64,000 nucleotides of DNA from Bacteroidales bacterium (GCA_028704385.1 JAQVLA010000012.1:1-64000), one strand, 5' to 3'; shown: positions 45,298 to 54,786, counted from the first letter of the stretch. Notes: generated by a model not told the origin, from the sequence alone. Program-made: numbers and translations.

Positions 45298-45831
45298 GTG
45301 AATCAAATCAAAGCATTTTTTATCAGGAAAGCCGTTAAAAAGCAATTGAGAAGTGAGAGAAATGCCCAACTACCTTCCTTAAACTCGGTAAAGAATCTGG
45401 TTGTGCTGATAGATAATAAGCAATTTGCCAAATTGGATGATTTTAAAAGATTTTTCGATCAAAAATTTCCGGTTACCGAATGTTTTTTTATGGTTGTCCG
45501 TTCAAAAAAAGCAGAGCAAAACATTACAGATGGGAAAGTTATGCTGGTTGGAGCAAATGATTTTTCTGTTTTTGGAAAGGTCAAAAATGAGAAACTGAAT
45601 GACTTTATCACGCAAAAAGCAGACCTTTTATTGGATTTATCATCCGATTCTGCCTTGATTGGGAATTTCTTGCTTGCTTTCAAAAATGCTGGTTTTAAAG
45701 TTGGATTCAGGTCAGATTCAGATGATCCGACAGACCTTTTACTAAAAATTCCTCACAAAGTGGATGAACAAGAATCTTTAGTAGTTTTTTGGGAATATTT
45801 TTTAAAATTAAATGGTGAAAATCATGACTGA
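45298..45831 (+). CDS. Conserved hypothetical protein upstream of dapA
   Basis: A 177-aa soluble alpha/beta protein with GTG start at 45298 (no good ATG). Features: a basic N-terminal helix (FIRKAVKKQLRSERN), and repeated beta-alpha units (KNLVVLIDNKQF, LLLDLSSDSALIGNFLLAFKNAGFKVGFRS). I recall a Bacteroidota family like this (DUF6913) next to dapA but cannot confirm. Its end overlaps dapA by eight bases (ATGACTGA), so the two are cotranscribed. Confidence 0.65.
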   Translation: MNQIKAFFIRKAVKKQLRSERNAQLPSLNSVKNLVVLIDNKQFAKLDDFKRFFDQKFPVTECFFMVVRSKKAEQNITDGKVMLVGANDFSVFGKVKNEKLNDFITQKADLLLDLSSDSALIGNFLLAFKNAGFKVGFRSDSDDPTDLLLKIPHKVDEQESLVVFWEYFLKLNGENHD

Positions 45832-46708
45832 TCATCTTTTCTGCGGAACAGGTGTTGCACTTGTCACTCCTTTTGAAGAAGACGGAAATGTTGATGTGGC
45901 ATCTCTACATAAATTGGTAGATCATACCCTGAATAATGGTGTTGACTTTTTGGTGGCTCTTGGCACAACAAGCGAAGCACCCACATTAAGTTTGACGGAG
46001 AAAGCACTTGTCGTCAACACAATTATGGATGCAGCTTCGTCCAGAAAAAAAGTAATGCTTGGTGTGGGAGGTAATAATACGCAAGCAGTTTTGGATCAGT
46101 TAGCTACAGGTATTCCGGATGGGGTTGCGGGTATTTTAAGTGTTGTTCCCTATTATAATAAACCGCAGCAAAAAGGAATAATGGAGCACTTCAAAGCCAT
46201 TGCTGATAAAAGTCCTGTGCCGGTCATTTTGTATAATGTTCCAGGCCGCACTGCAGCCAATATGACGGCTGAAACATGCCTTGAACTGGCGCAGCATCCC
46301 AATATTATTGGTGTTAAAGAAGCCTCTGGCGATTTGCAACAAATTATGACTATCATTAATCATAAACCAGATGATTTTGCAGTGCTTTCAGGTGATGATG
46401 CACTTACTTTTCCTATGATTGCTTTGGGAGCTGCGGGTGTAATTTCGGTAGCGGCAAATGCTTTCTGCAAAGAATTTTCTGCGATGGTCAGCTTTTCACG
46501 TGCGGGTAGGATAGAGGATGCTTCACGTTTGCACTATCAAATGCTGGATCGCATGAGTTTACTTTTTGCCGAAGGAAATCCTGCTGGTGTAAAAGCATTA
46601 CTCGAAATCATGGGAATTTGTGGAAGTAAAACAAGATTGCCTCTTGTTGAAGCCAGTGATCAATTGAAAGCCAAATTAAAAGAAGAATTTATTTCAAACC
46701 AAAACTAA
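45824..46708 (+). CDS. dapA: 4-hydroxy-tetrahydrodipicolinate synthase
   Basis: About 294 aa. Condenses pyruvate with aspartate semialdehyde in lysine/diaminopimelate synthesis. The substrate loop GTTSEAPTLS near residue 44, the tyrosine in VILYNVPGRTAANM near 132, and the Schiff-base lysine in IIGVKEASGD near 162 are all present. The ATG at 45824 (MTDHLF) suits the family better than the ATG at 45812. Follows and overlaps the unknown gene upstream. Confidence 0.96.
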   Translation: MTDHLFCGTGVALVTPFEEDGNVDVASLHKLVDHTLNNGVDFLVALGTTSEAPTLSLTEKALVVNTIMDAASSRKKVMLGVGGNNTQAVLDQLATGIPDGVAGILSVVPYYNKPQQKGIMEHFKAIADKSPVPVILYNVPGRTAANMTAETCLELAQHPNIIGVKEASGDLQQIMTIINHKPDDFAVLSGDDALTFPMIALGAAGVISVAANAFCKEFSAMVSFSRAGRIEDASRLHYQMLDRMSLLFAEGNPAGVKALLEIMGICGSKTRLPLVEASDQLKAKLKEEFISNQN

Positions 46709-46726
46709 ACCAAATTAAATATCTTA

Positions 46727-49036
46727 ATGAAATTGTTTAACAAAATGTGGGTAATGCTGGTACTGATAGGCCTGCCCGTGATCGTACTGAGTCAGACTTA
46801 CCCGTTGGAGAAACTTTATGAGGATCGACCAGAAGTTTATTTTAAACTTGATATTACTGATCCTTCGGTGGTTATGAAGTTGAGCAAATTGATCTCAATA
46901 GATGCGGTTAATGAGCAAGGCCTTACAGCTTATGCAAACACTTCCCAATTTGCACAACTGAAAAATTTGGGTTTTAAACCAGAACTTTTATTACCTCCAT
47001 CATTACTCGAAACCGTTGCCATGACAGATTTGACAGATGATCGGTCGGTTTTCGAATGGGATGCCTATCCAACTTATGAAGCTTATGTCCAGTTGATGCA
47101 GGATTTTGAGAACGACTATCCTGAACATTGCCAGGTGTTTACTTTCGCAACCTTAAACAGTGGCCGTGAACTTTTGATGGCCAGAATTAATAACGGAGAG
47201 ACCTCCGGGAAACCGAAATTTCTATATACCTCCAGCATGCACGGGGACGAGACCACGGGTTATGTGTTGATGCTGAGATTGATAGATTATTTGTTGAGCA
47301 ATTATGGAATTGATGACAGAGTGACAAACCTGGTTGATAACTTGGATATTTTTATCAATCCACTGGGAAATCCGGATGGAACGTATTATGCTGGAAATCA
47401 TACTGTAAACGGTTCCATCAGAGGCAACGCGAACGGAATTGATCTGAACCGCAATTACCACGATCCCGAAGACGGGCCTCACCCTGATGGCTATGCGTAT
47501 CAAGCTGAAACTATTGCTTTTATGGAGCTGGCCGAACAGTATCAGTTTGTGATGTCGGCCAATTTTCACGGCGGTGCAGAAGTAGTCAATTATCCCTGGG
47601 ACACCTGGTCGCGCTTACATGCAGATGATGACTGGTGGATGCAGGTGAGTCGCGAATATGCTGATTCTGCACAGTTTTATAGTCCTTCTGGATATCTCAC
47701 CGATCTTAATAATGGAATAACAAACGGATATGCCTGGTATTCCATCACCGGAAGCCGGCAGGATTATATGAATTATTTTGCACAGTGCAGGGAAGTTACG
47801 CTTGAAATATCGGATATAAAAACCCTTCCTGCCAATCAGTTGCCTGCTTTTTGGAATTATAATAAAGCCTCCTTGTTAAGTTATATGGAGCGTGCATTAT
47901 ATGGAGTGCAGGGTACAATTACGGATGCATCTACCGGTGAAGCTGTTGAAGCTTTGGTTTCAATTTCTGGTTATGATTTTGATAATTCACAAGTGTACAG
48001 TTCCTCGGATGATGGTTTTTATCACCGAGTTTTAAAATCGGGTCAGTGGGATATTACTTACTCATCGGCAGGTTATTATCCTCAAACCATTTCAGTAGAA
48101 ATAGATGAATTTGAAACCCTGGTTCAGGATATTGCTTTGGAGTCCGGAACTTTGATCCCTGATTTTTCGGCCAGTGCCTACAACATTCCCAAAGGGGAGT
48201 CAGTTGATTTTACTAATGAATCCTATGGATTGGATATTGTGAGTTATGAATGGATTTTTGAAGGTGGAACTCCTGCAACATCTACTGCTGAAAACCCTGA
48301 AAACATTGCCTATAACGAAACTGGAAGCTTTGATGTGCGGCTAACTATCACTGATAATGAAGGAGAAAGCAGCACCATTTTAAAGGAGGATTTAATTAAT
48401 GTAAACCTGGTTTATCTGATGCAAAACGGAACCTTTACCATGTGTGAGGGTATGTTTTACGATACAGGTGGCCCGGATGATAATTATGGTAATAATCAAA
48501 ATTTTGTCATGACACTACTTCCTGAGACTGAACAATCGGCTGTGGTGGTTGATTTTCTGAGTTTTTCGGTTGAACATCATTCTAATTGTAACTACGATTG
48601 GTTAAAGATTTATAATGGAATATCCAGCCTGTCTCCACTTATTGGTACTTATTGTGGAACAAATTCGCCGGGTGAGGTAATTGCAACGAATGAACAAGGT
48701 GCATTGACTTTTGTGTTTCATTCGGATAATAATGTTAATGAGTTGGGTTGGTCTGCAATAGTTTCCTGTACCTCAACAACCTACCTTCACGAAAAAAATC
48801 ACACACGACTGTTGGTCTGGCCTAATCCTTCATCTGAACGAATGATTAATATTCAAACGGATGAAGAAATTGTCGCAATTGAAATTTCAAATTTACAGGG
48901 TAATCCTGTCTGGCGGGAAGAAGCATCCGGCAAATTGGAATCGCTGAATCTTGAAATTCTGCCGGCGGGAATGTATATGTTAAAAGTCGAGTTGCAGAGC
49001 GGGGAGTTCGTCACGAAAAAGATTATTTTAAAATAA
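46727..49036 (+). CDS. T9SS-exported M14 zinc carboxypeptidase with PKD-like and CUB domains
   Basis: A 769-aa secreted metallopeptidase. Signal peptide, propeptide-like region, then an M14 catalytic domain: zinc ligands in SSMHGDETTGYV (about residue 168), LNRNYHDPEDG near 243, NFHGGAEVVNYPWD near 278 and the catalytic Glu in CREVTLEIS near 355. Then a CNA-B/CarboxypepD-like repeat (about 395-470), one PKD-like domain (about 490-560), a CUB domain with its Cys pairs (about 565-685) and a type A T9SS tail (WPNPSSERMINIQT ... ILPAGMYMLKVELQ). It would trim C-terminal residues of extracellular peptides. ATG at 46727. Confidence 0.9.
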   Translation: MKLFNKMWVMLVLIGLPVIVLSQTYPLEKLYEDRPEVYFKLDITDPSVVMKLSKLISIDAVNEQGLTAYANTSQFAQLKNLGFKPELLLPPSLLETVAMTDLTDDRSVFEWDAYPTYEAYVQLMQDFENDYPEHCQVFTFATLNSGRELLMARINNGETSGKPKFLYTSSMHGDETTGYVLMLRLIDYLLSNYGIDDRVTNLVDNLDIFINPLGNPDGTYYAGNHTVNGSIRGNANGIDLNRNYHDPEDGPHPDGYAYQAETIAFMELAEQYQFVMSANFHGGAEVVNYPWDTWSRLHADDDWWMQVSREYADSAQFYSPSGYLTDLNNGITNGYAWYSITGSRQDYMNYFAQCREVTLEISDIKTLPANQLPAFWNYNKASLLSYMERALYGVQGTITDASTGEAVEALVSISGYDFDNSQVYSSSDDGFYHRVLKSGQWDITYSSAGYYPQTISVEIDEFETLVQDIALESGTLIPDFSASAYNIPKGESVDFTNESYGLDIVSYEWIFEGGTPATSTAENPENIAYNETGSFDVRLTITDNEGESSTILKEDLINVNLVYLMQNGTFTMCEGMFYDTGGPDDNYGNNQNFVMTLLPETEQSAVVVDFLSFSVEHHSNCNYDWLKIYNGISSLSPLIGTYCGTNSPGEVIATNEQGALTFVFHSDNNVNELGWSAIVSCTSTTYLHEKNHTRLLVWPNPSSERMINIQTDEEIVAIEISNLQGNPVWREEASGKLESLNLEILPAGMYMLKVELQSGEFVTKKIILK

Positions 49037-49072
49037 TGAAATAGATTGTATTACAATGTATTAGACCAAGAA

Positions 49073-49107
49073 TAAAAAAGACTTGAAGAAAATTCAGGTC
49101 TTTTTTT
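49073..49107. terminator. Bidirectional terminator between convergent genes
   Basis: AAAAGACTTGAA / TTCAGGTCTTTT stem with a small loop, A-run before and T-run after. Serves the M14 gene on the plus strand and the membrane gene on the minus strand. Confidence 0.85.
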
Positions 49108-49934
49108 TACCAGGTGAAGTAAATCCTGTTGTGCATGATCAGCCTTGAGAATACATATAAAAGCATCGTAAAAATAATCAGACCCCTCATGGGACGGATG
49201 CTTCTATTATCATCTTCTTCAAACATCAGATCGTCACTATAACGGCTTCTCAGGTAAAATAATATTAGCATTACACCCATAATAATCCATCCAAACTGCT
49301 CATGAAACATTGCTTTTGGAACGAAATAAAAATAAATTAAAACCGATCCAATGAGGTATGGCACAAAAACCTGAGCAGTAACGAAAAAAGGAGAAATACG
49401 CTCGTTGTACTTATCAAAATAGGCATTAGCCGAAAGTCCAACAAGCCGGGCAGAAAAGATCGACATGATTAACAATCCAAAAAAACCAATCAATGAGATT
49501 ATCATTTTCACAGTATCAGTCAGATACATCCAGTTGAAAACATGGCCAATGCCATCGGTGAGCAAATTGCCAAGCATCAAACCTCCAAAAACATAGGTGG
49601 ACGCATGAAAACTCAACCAAAAGAAAAACACCTTAAAAGGAATTGCATCTGCCACTATCTGGTAAAACCCGAGTAAAGCGAGTATTCCGAATATTAGGGT
49701 AAGCAGGTATCCGGAGCTAAAAATCACAATGACAGCATCGTGCGTCCATTCATAAGGTTCGATATGAAAGAAGTAACTGTTGTAATTGACCGAGATTTCA
49801 TATTCGTACATACCGGCCGTTAGTACATACGATACCTGGTTCATATAAAAGATGAAAAGATACGACAGCACAAATGCAGCAAGTGAATTTATTGCTATTA
49901 TCCAAAAATTTCTACGACTGAGTTGGTTGTACAT
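49107..49934 (-). CDS. Multi-TM hypothetical membrane protein (YIP1-like)
   Basis: A 275-aa protein with seven or so hydrophobic segments and a short polar stretch near the C-terminus (DDLMFEEDDNRSIRP). No catalytic motif. General layout resembles YIP1/DUF-type membrane proteins but I cannot place it firmly. It follows the alpha-oxoamine-synthase-like gene after a terminator, so it is probably a separate unit. Function unknown. Confidence 0.55.
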   Translation of the reverse strand: MYNQLSRRNFWIIAINSLAAFVLSYLFIFYMNQVSYVLTAGMYEYEISVNYNSYFFHIEPYEWTHDAVIVIFSSGYLLTLIFGILALLGFYQIVADAIPFKVFFFWLSFHASTYVFGGLMLGNLLTDGIGHVFNWMYLTDTVKMIISLIGFFGLLIMSIFSARLVGLSANAYFDKYNERISPFFVTAQVFVPYLIGSVLIYFYFVPKAMFHEQFGWIIMGVMLILFYLRSRYSDDLMFEEDDNRSIRPMRGLIIFTMLLYVFSRLIMHNRIYFTW

Positions 49935-49941
49935 CTTGTAG

Positions 49942-49972
49942 TAAAAAAGGGGAATCGCAAAGGATTCCCCTT
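49942..49972 (-). terminator. Terminator of the alpha-oxoamine-synthase-like gene
   Basis: Minus-strand GGGGAATC/GATTCCCC hairpin followed by six T, five bases after the stop at 49977. Confidence 0.88.
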
Positions 49973-49976
49973 GTTA

Positions 49977-51224
49977 TTAAACATTTTCGATATCGGCCAT
50001 TTCAGTTGAATAGGCTTTTTGCTCCAGTTTATGTTTCACTTCCATAAAGGCTTTGATGGTATAGGAAACATCCTCGAGTGTATGCACCGCGGTAGGGATC
50101 AATCTGAGGAGGATAACACCTTTAGGCACAACAGGATAAGTAACGATTGAACAGAAGATATTATAATTTTCACGCAGATCATAGGTGATCTGAGTTGCTT
50201 CGCCTACACCACCATAAAGCATCACAGGTGTAACCGGAGATTGGGTCTTTCCGATGTCAAGTCCGGCTTCTTTAAGTCCGTTTTGAAGCGCATTAACGAT
50301 CTTCCAGAGGTTTTCACGATGCTCTGGTTGTGTGCGGATCAGTTCAAGACGTTTTAGTGCACCTAAAACCATAGGCATTGGCAGAGATTTTGCAAAAATC
50401 TGAGAGCGCATATTATACATCAGATACTTTATCACCTTGTAATCACCGGCAATGAAACCACCAATACCTGCCATTGATTTGGCAAAGGTGCCAAAATACA
50501 GATCCACATCCTTTTGAACACCAAAATGTTCGTCTGTTCCTGCACCGGTAGGTCCCATAGTTCCGAAACCATGCGCATCGTCCACCATTAATCTGAAATT
50601 ATATTTTGATTTTAAGGCTACGATTTCATCTAATTTACCTAAATCACCCGACATACCATAAACACCTTCCGTAATAACTAATATTCCGCCTCCGGTTTGC
50701 TCTGTAAGTCGTGTAGCACGTTTGAGCTGAGTTTCGAGGTTTTCGATGTTATTGTGTGGATACACAAAACGCTTTCCAAAATGCAAACGCATCCCATCAA
50801 TGATACAGGCATGTGCTTCGCTGTCGTAAACGATTACATCCTTGCGATCAACGATTGAGTTAATAATTGACAACATGCCCTGATAGCCATAGTTTAACAG
50901 ATAGGCGTGTTCGCGTTTTACAAAAGCCGCAAGTTCATTTTCAAGTTGCTCGTGATATTTGGTTTGCCCCGACATCATCCGGGCACCCATGGGATAAGCC
51001 ATTCCGAATTTTGCAGCTGCTTCTGCATCAGCTTTCCTAACATCAGGATGATTGGCAAGTCCGAGGTAATTGTTTAAACTCCAGATCAAACGTTCTTTAC
51101 CGTGAAAGATCATGCGATTGCTGATATCGCCTTCGAGTTTTGGAAACATGAAATAACCTTCGGCCTGATCGGCGTATTTGCCAAGTGGTCCCAGGTTTAC
51201 TGTACATTTATCAAAAAGATCCAC
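49977..51224 (-). CDS. Alpha-oxoamine-synthase-family PLP acyltransferase
   Basis: A 415-aa fold-type I PLP enzyme of the AONS/KBL/serine palmitoyltransferase family, which condenses an acyl-CoA (or ACP) with an amino acid and releases CO2. Motifs: NNYLGLANHPDV near residue 51, VDDAHGFGTMGPTG near 213, and the PLP lysine in GTFAKSMAGIGGF near 246. The start is GTG at 51224, with a TAATTTCG box 26 bases upstream. In Bacteroidota close relatives make the base of sulfonolipids (cysteate) or sphingolipids (serine); no biotin or threonine genes are near, so a lipid role is likelier than bioF or kbl. Confidence 0.85.
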   Translation of the reverse strand: MDLFDKCTVNLGPLGKYADQAEGYFMFPKLEGDISNRMIFHGKERLIWSLNNYLGLANHPDVRKADAEAAAKFGMAYPMGARMMSGQTKYHEQLENELAAFVKREHAYLLNYGYQGMLSIINSIVDRKDVIVYDSEAHACIIDGMRLHFGKRFVYPHNNIENLETQLKRATRLTEQTGGGILVITEGVYGMSGDLGKLDEIVALKSKYNFRLMVDDAHGFGTMGPTGAGTDEHFGVQKDVDLYFGTFAKSMAGIGGFIAGDYKVIKYLMYNMRSQIFAKSLPMPMVLGALKRLELIRTQPEHRENLWKIVNALQNGLKEAGLDIGKTQSPVTPVMLYGGVGEATQITYDLRENYNIFCSIVTYPVVPKGVILLRLIPTAVHTLEDVSYTIKAFMEVKHKLEQKAYSTEMADIENV

Positions 51225-51249
51225 TGTTTTTAGGTTTTAAATTTAGCTG

Positions 51250-51257
51250 CGAAATTA
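51250..51257 (-). promoter_or_regulatory. Variant -7 element (TAATTTCG)
   Basis: Minus-strand TAATTTCG, 25 bases before the GTG start. The same C-for-T variant occurs before four other genes in the window (see findings). Confidence 0.35.
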
Positions 51258-51426
51258 CAAAAATTCAATGAGCTTTACCTTTAACAATATGTGAGATTAA
51301 TTTGCGTTCTGCTGGTTAGCTTTTCGTTGGGTTTTAGGTTTTTTTAAAGTGAATTACCTATTGTGTTACTTCCTTTAACAATAACCAATTGACTTTATGA
51401 ATGATTTTTTTCAATCGAAATTTATG

Positions 51427-51434
51427 TACTTTTG
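51427..51434 (+). promoter_or_regulatory. -7 element four bases from the bamD ATG
   Basis: TACTTTTG, exact TAnnTTTG, followed by CACC and the ATG at 51439. If used, transcription would start at or just after the ATG, giving a leaderless or nearly leaderless message. Confidence 0.5.
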
Positions 51435-51438
51435 CACC

Positions 51439-52239
51439 ATGATTAAAAAAATGCTTTTTGTTGGTTTCGTATTGATGAGTATTGTGCTCAGCTCGTGCAG
51501 CAATTATAGCAAATTGCTAAAAAGCACTGATAACGAAACTAAATTTGAAGCCGCTGTCGATTATTTTGAACGTAAAGATTACAACAGGGCGCTGGAGTTG
51601 TTTGATTTGTTGCAGGCTGCATACAGGGGTACTGCCAAAGGTGAAGAAATAAGCTATTATACAGCATACTCCTATTATCATCTGAAGGACTATACCGTTG
51701 CAAGTTATTATTTTAAACGTTATGTGCAATCATTTCAGCAATACCCAAGAGCCGAGGAATGTCTTTTTATGAATGCCTATTGCTACTACCTCGACTCACC
51801 AAAATATAGCCTGGATCAAAGTAATACCTACACAGCTATCAGTGAGTTACAATTGTTCATTGATACATATCCCGTGAGCGAAAGAGTGGCCGAAGCCAAT
51901 GAACTGATCGACAAACTTCGTGCAAAGCTGGAGTTTAAAGATTTTAATATCTGCTTGATGTACTATAGGATGAGGGATTATATGGCGGCTATCACCTCAT
52001 TTGAAAATCTATTAAAGAACTATCCCGACACAGAACGTCGTGAGGAGGTTTTGCATTATATGGCTCTTGCTTATTACGAATTTGCTGAGAATAGCATTCC
52101 GGAGAAAAAACGTGAACGTTATGAATCAGCTGTTGAAGCCTACAACAACCTGCTTTTCCTTTATCCGGAGAGCACATATTTATCCGAATTAAAAGATGTT
52201 GACACAAAAGCACGACAACGTTTAGAATCCTATCAATAA
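51439..52239 (+). CDS. bamD: Outer membrane assembly lipoprotein BamD
   Basis: About 266 aa. Lipoprotein with lipobox LSSC near residue 19 after ATG 51439; a 14-codon upstream extension is rejected because it would spoil the signal. TPR-like repeats: DYFERKDYNRALELF, YHLKDYTVASYYFKRYVQSF, MRDYMAAITSFENLLKNYP. BamD is the essential partner of BamA in outer-membrane protein insertion. First gene of the conserved bamD-rpoZ-coaBC-DUF4835-recN block. Confidence 0.92.
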   Translation: MIKKMLFVGFVLMSIVLSSCSNYSKLLKSTDNETKFEAAVDYFERKDYNRALELFDLLQAAYRGTAKGEEISYYTAYSYYHLKDYTVASYYFKRYVQSFQQYPRAEECLFMNAYCYYLDSPKYSLDQSNTYTAISELQLFIDTYPVSERVAEANELIDKLRAKLEFKDFNICLMYYRMRDYMAAITSFENLLKNYPDTERREEVLHYMALAYYEFAENSIPEKKRERYESAVEAYNNLLFLYPESTYLSELKDVDTKARQRLESYQ

Positions 52240-52247
52240 AATTAAAT

Positions 52248-52580
52248 ATGGACTTTAAGAAAATCAAAACAGAAACTACTGCCGTTACGCGTCAGAAAGA
52301 CCTTTTTTATGAAGGTACCGGTAATATTTATGAAACTACTGCTATTCTATCGAAGAGAGCCAATCAGATCTCTATCGAAATGAAAGAGGAGTTAAATAAA
52401 AAAATTGCGGAGTTTGCTTCATCTTCAGATAACTTGGAAGAGGTTTTTGAGAATCGTGAGCAAATAGAAATAGCGAAGTTCTACGAAAAATTACCCAAGC
52501 CAACGCTCATTGCTATACAGGAGTTTCTGAACGACGAAATCTATTTCCGTAATCCACATAAAGAGAACAGCGATTTTTAA
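52248..52580 (+). CDS. rpoZ: RNA polymerase omega subunit family protein (Bacteroidota type)
   Basis: A 110-aa protein with the core NIYETTAILSKRANQIS near residue 24-40, corresponding to the omega helix region, and an acidic helical tail as in the Bacteroidota form. Assists RNA polymerase assembly. It lies eight bases after bamD and 12 before coaBC, in the order known for the phylum. The divergence from proteobacterial RpoZ makes the symbol depend on context. Confidence 0.85.
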   Translation: MDFKKIKTETTAVTRQKDLFYEGTGNIYETTAILSKRANQISIEMKEELNKKIAEFASSSDNLEEVFENREQIEIAKFYEKLPKPTLIAIQEFLNDEIYFRNPHKENSDF

Positions 52581-52592
52581 CAATCGGTGCTG

Positions 52593-53810
52593 ATGCTTAA
52601 AGGAAAAAAAATCCTTATCGGAATCACAGGTAGTATTGCAGCCTATAAAATTCCTTTGCTGGTGCGTATGCTGGTAAAGGAAAATGCTGAGGTTAAAATA
52701 GTTATGACCGATTCTGCCAGGGATTTTGTTAGTCCGCTTACTTTGGCCACTTTATCCAAAAATCCTGTTTTTTCCGAAGCTTTTGATTCAATTACCGGAC
52801 AATGGAATAGCCATGTTGATCTGGGGCTTTGGGCCGACCTTTTTTTAATAACACCTGCCAGTGCCAATACGCTGGCCAAAATGACGCACGGAATTGCCGA
52901 CAATTATTTGTTAACTGTTTATTTGTCAGCACGCTGCCCTGTATTTTTCGCTCCTGCAATGGATGTGGATATGTATCAGCATCAAAGCACAAAAGATAAC
53001 ATCCGCAAACTGGTTCAGCGAGGCCATCACCTGCTTGCACCTACTTCCGGAGAATTGGCCAGCGGGCTTTGTGGTGAGGGTAGAATGATGGAACCTGAAG
53101 CAATTTTCAATGAGATCAGGCGACATTTTAGAACAAAACAACTATTTCGGGACAAAAAAATTTTGATAAGTGCGGGTCCCACTTATGAAGCTATTGATCC
53201 GGTGCGATATATTGGCAATCATAGTACCGGAAAAATGGGTGTTGAAATGGCAAAGGCATTTGCAAATGCTGGAGCCAGCGTGAAACTGGTTTTGGGCCCC
53301 ACCAGCCTTCGTGTGGATTACCCCTTAATAGAAGTTTTTCCGGTTACCAGTGCGCTTCAAATGTATGAGGCCTGCCTCGCTTTTTCAGCTGAAGCAGATA
53401 TATTGGTGATGAGTGCCGCTGTGGCGGATTACCGACCTGAAAAAATGGAAGAAACTAAAATCAAAAAGTCAGTTGAAAGTATTGACCTTAAACTTGTTAA
53501 AAATCCTGATATCCTCAAAAAACTTGGTGAGCTTAAAAATGAGAATCAGTTTTTGGCAGGATTTGCCCTTGAAACAGATAACGAACTGGAAAATGCCTGG
53601 CACAAATTGAATACGAAAAAGGCTGATCTGATCGTTCTAAACTCGTTGGCAGATGAAGGTGCAGGCTTCGGAACAGATACAAACAAAGTAATTTGCATTA
53701 CTAAAGATGGCACGCAACGTAATTTTGAATTGCAGTCGAAGCGAGAATTGGCCCATAATCTGATACAATACATCTATGAATTAACTGGTAAAAAACAAGC
53801 GAATGCTTAA
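52593..53810 (+). CDS. coaBC: Bifunctional phosphopantothenoylcysteine decarboxylase / phosphopantothenate-cysteine ligase
   Basis: About 405 aa. CoaC half (residues about 1-180): flavoprotein with ITGSIAAYK near 10, HVDLGLWAD near 74 with the catalytic His, PAMDVDMY near 115. CoaB half: SAGPTYEAIDPVRYIGNHSTGKMG near 190, AAVADYRP near 275, and the KKADLIVLNSL-type C-terminal part. Two steps of coenzyme A synthesis. ATG at 52593; a GTG two codons earlier is possible. Its 3' end overlaps the DUF4835 gene by eight bases. Confidence 0.95.
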   Translation: MLKGKKILIGITGSIAAYKIPLLVRMLVKENAEVKIVMTDSARDFVSPLTLATLSKNPVFSEAFDSITGQWNSHVDLGLWADLFLITPASANTLAKMTHGIADNYLLTVYLSARCPVFFAPAMDVDMYQHQSTKDNIRKLVQRGHHLLAPTSGELASGLCGEGRMMEPEAIFNEIRRHFRTKQLFRDKKILISAGPTYEAIDPVRYIGNHSTGKMGVEMAKAFANAGASVKLVLGPTSLRVDYPLIEVFPVTSALQMYEACLAFSAEADILVMSAAVADYRPEKMEETKIKKSVESIDLKLVKNPDILKKLGELKNENQFLAGFALETDNELENAWHKLNTKKADLIVLNSLADEGAGFGTDTNKVICITKDGTQRNFELQSKRELAHNLIQYIYELTGKKQANA

Positions 53811-54735
53811 TACATTTTTAAGGTTTTTCAGAACTAAGTCATTACTTGTAATTTTAATTGTGCTATTGTTTGGACTTCGGAACTTGAAGGCCCAGGAGTT
53901 TTTGGCCGATATAAGGGTTACTGCACCAACGATTGAAGGAACTGACCGTCGTGTTTTTGAATCATTGCAGCAGGCACTTTATGACTTTATCAACAACCGC
54001 AAATGGACGAATGTAAACTTAAAAAACCAGGAACGTATCGAATTTTCGATATTAATAACGGTAAAAGAACGCGTTTCTTCAGATGAATTTAAAGGATCGA
54101 TCAATCTTGTTCTGCGACGGCCTGTTTTCAAATCTTCGTACAATAGTGTGCTGTTTAATTATGTTGACGAAAGCTTTCAGTTTCGCTATATCGAATCGCA
54201 ACCTCTTGATTACATTGAAAATAGTTATTCTTCGAGCCTCACCTCAACCATTGCCTTTTATCTCTACTATTTATTGGGTCTCGATTTCGACAGCTTTTCC
54301 TTATACGGAGGTGATCCGTTTTTCAGAGTTGCCGAGTCTATCGTGAATGCAGCCCAAAATGCCTCTGAGCGCGGCTGGAAAGCATTTGATGGAAACAGAA
54401 ACAGATACTGGCTGGTCGAAAATATGACCAATCCGGCTTATCGCCCATTGCGTCAGTTTATGTACGAATATCACCGCCTTGGCTTTGATATCATGTCCGA
54501 AAAACCTGACGAAGGCAGAGTGAAAATTGGAGAAACACTCAAATACCTGGAACAGACCTGGCGCGACAGGCCAAACTTGTTGATGCTTCAGTTATTTTTA
54601 GATGCTAAAAGAGACGAAATTATCAATGTATTTTCACAGGGAAGTCCGCAAGAGAAGACTAAAGCGGTTAATATCATGCGCGAAATTGATCCGGCAAATG
54701 CTTCCAAATACGAAAAAATTCTTGCCCCTAAATAA
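53803..54735 (+). CDS. DUF4835 family exported protein
   Basis: A 310-aa protein with a signal peptide (LLVILIVLLFGLRNLKA, cut before QEF). The mature part is alpha/beta with the stretches NNRKWTNVNLKNQERIEF and DSFSLYGGDPFFRVAESIVN. Conserved in Bacteroidota between coaBC and recN; no biochemical role is known, though the BamD neighbour hints at the envelope. Confidence 0.85.
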   Translation: MLNTFLRFFRTKSLLVILIVLLFGLRNLKAQEFLADIRVTAPTIEGTDRRVFESLQQALYDFINNRKWTNVNLKNQERIEFSILITVKERVSSDEFKGSINLVLRRPVFKSSYNSVLFNYVDESFQFRYIESQPLDYIENSYSSSLTSTIAFYLYYLLGLDFDSFSLYGGDPFFRVAESIVNAAQNASERGWKAFDGNRNRYWLVENMTNPAYRPLRQFMYEYHRLGFDIMSEKPDEGRVKIGETLKYLEQTWRDRPNLLMLQLFLDAKRDEIINVFSQGSPQEKTKAVNIMREIDPANASKYEKILAPK

Positions 54736-54759
54736 AGTTTTCTAATCCATAGGTTTCTG

Positions 54760-54767
54760 TAATTTTG
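54760..54767 (+). promoter_or_regulatory. -7 element upstream of recN
   Basis: TAATTTTG, exact TAnnTTTG, 19 bases before the recN ATG. Only TTT at the -33 position. Confidence 0.5.
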
Positions 54768-54786
54768 CGACAAACCAAAAGCGATT

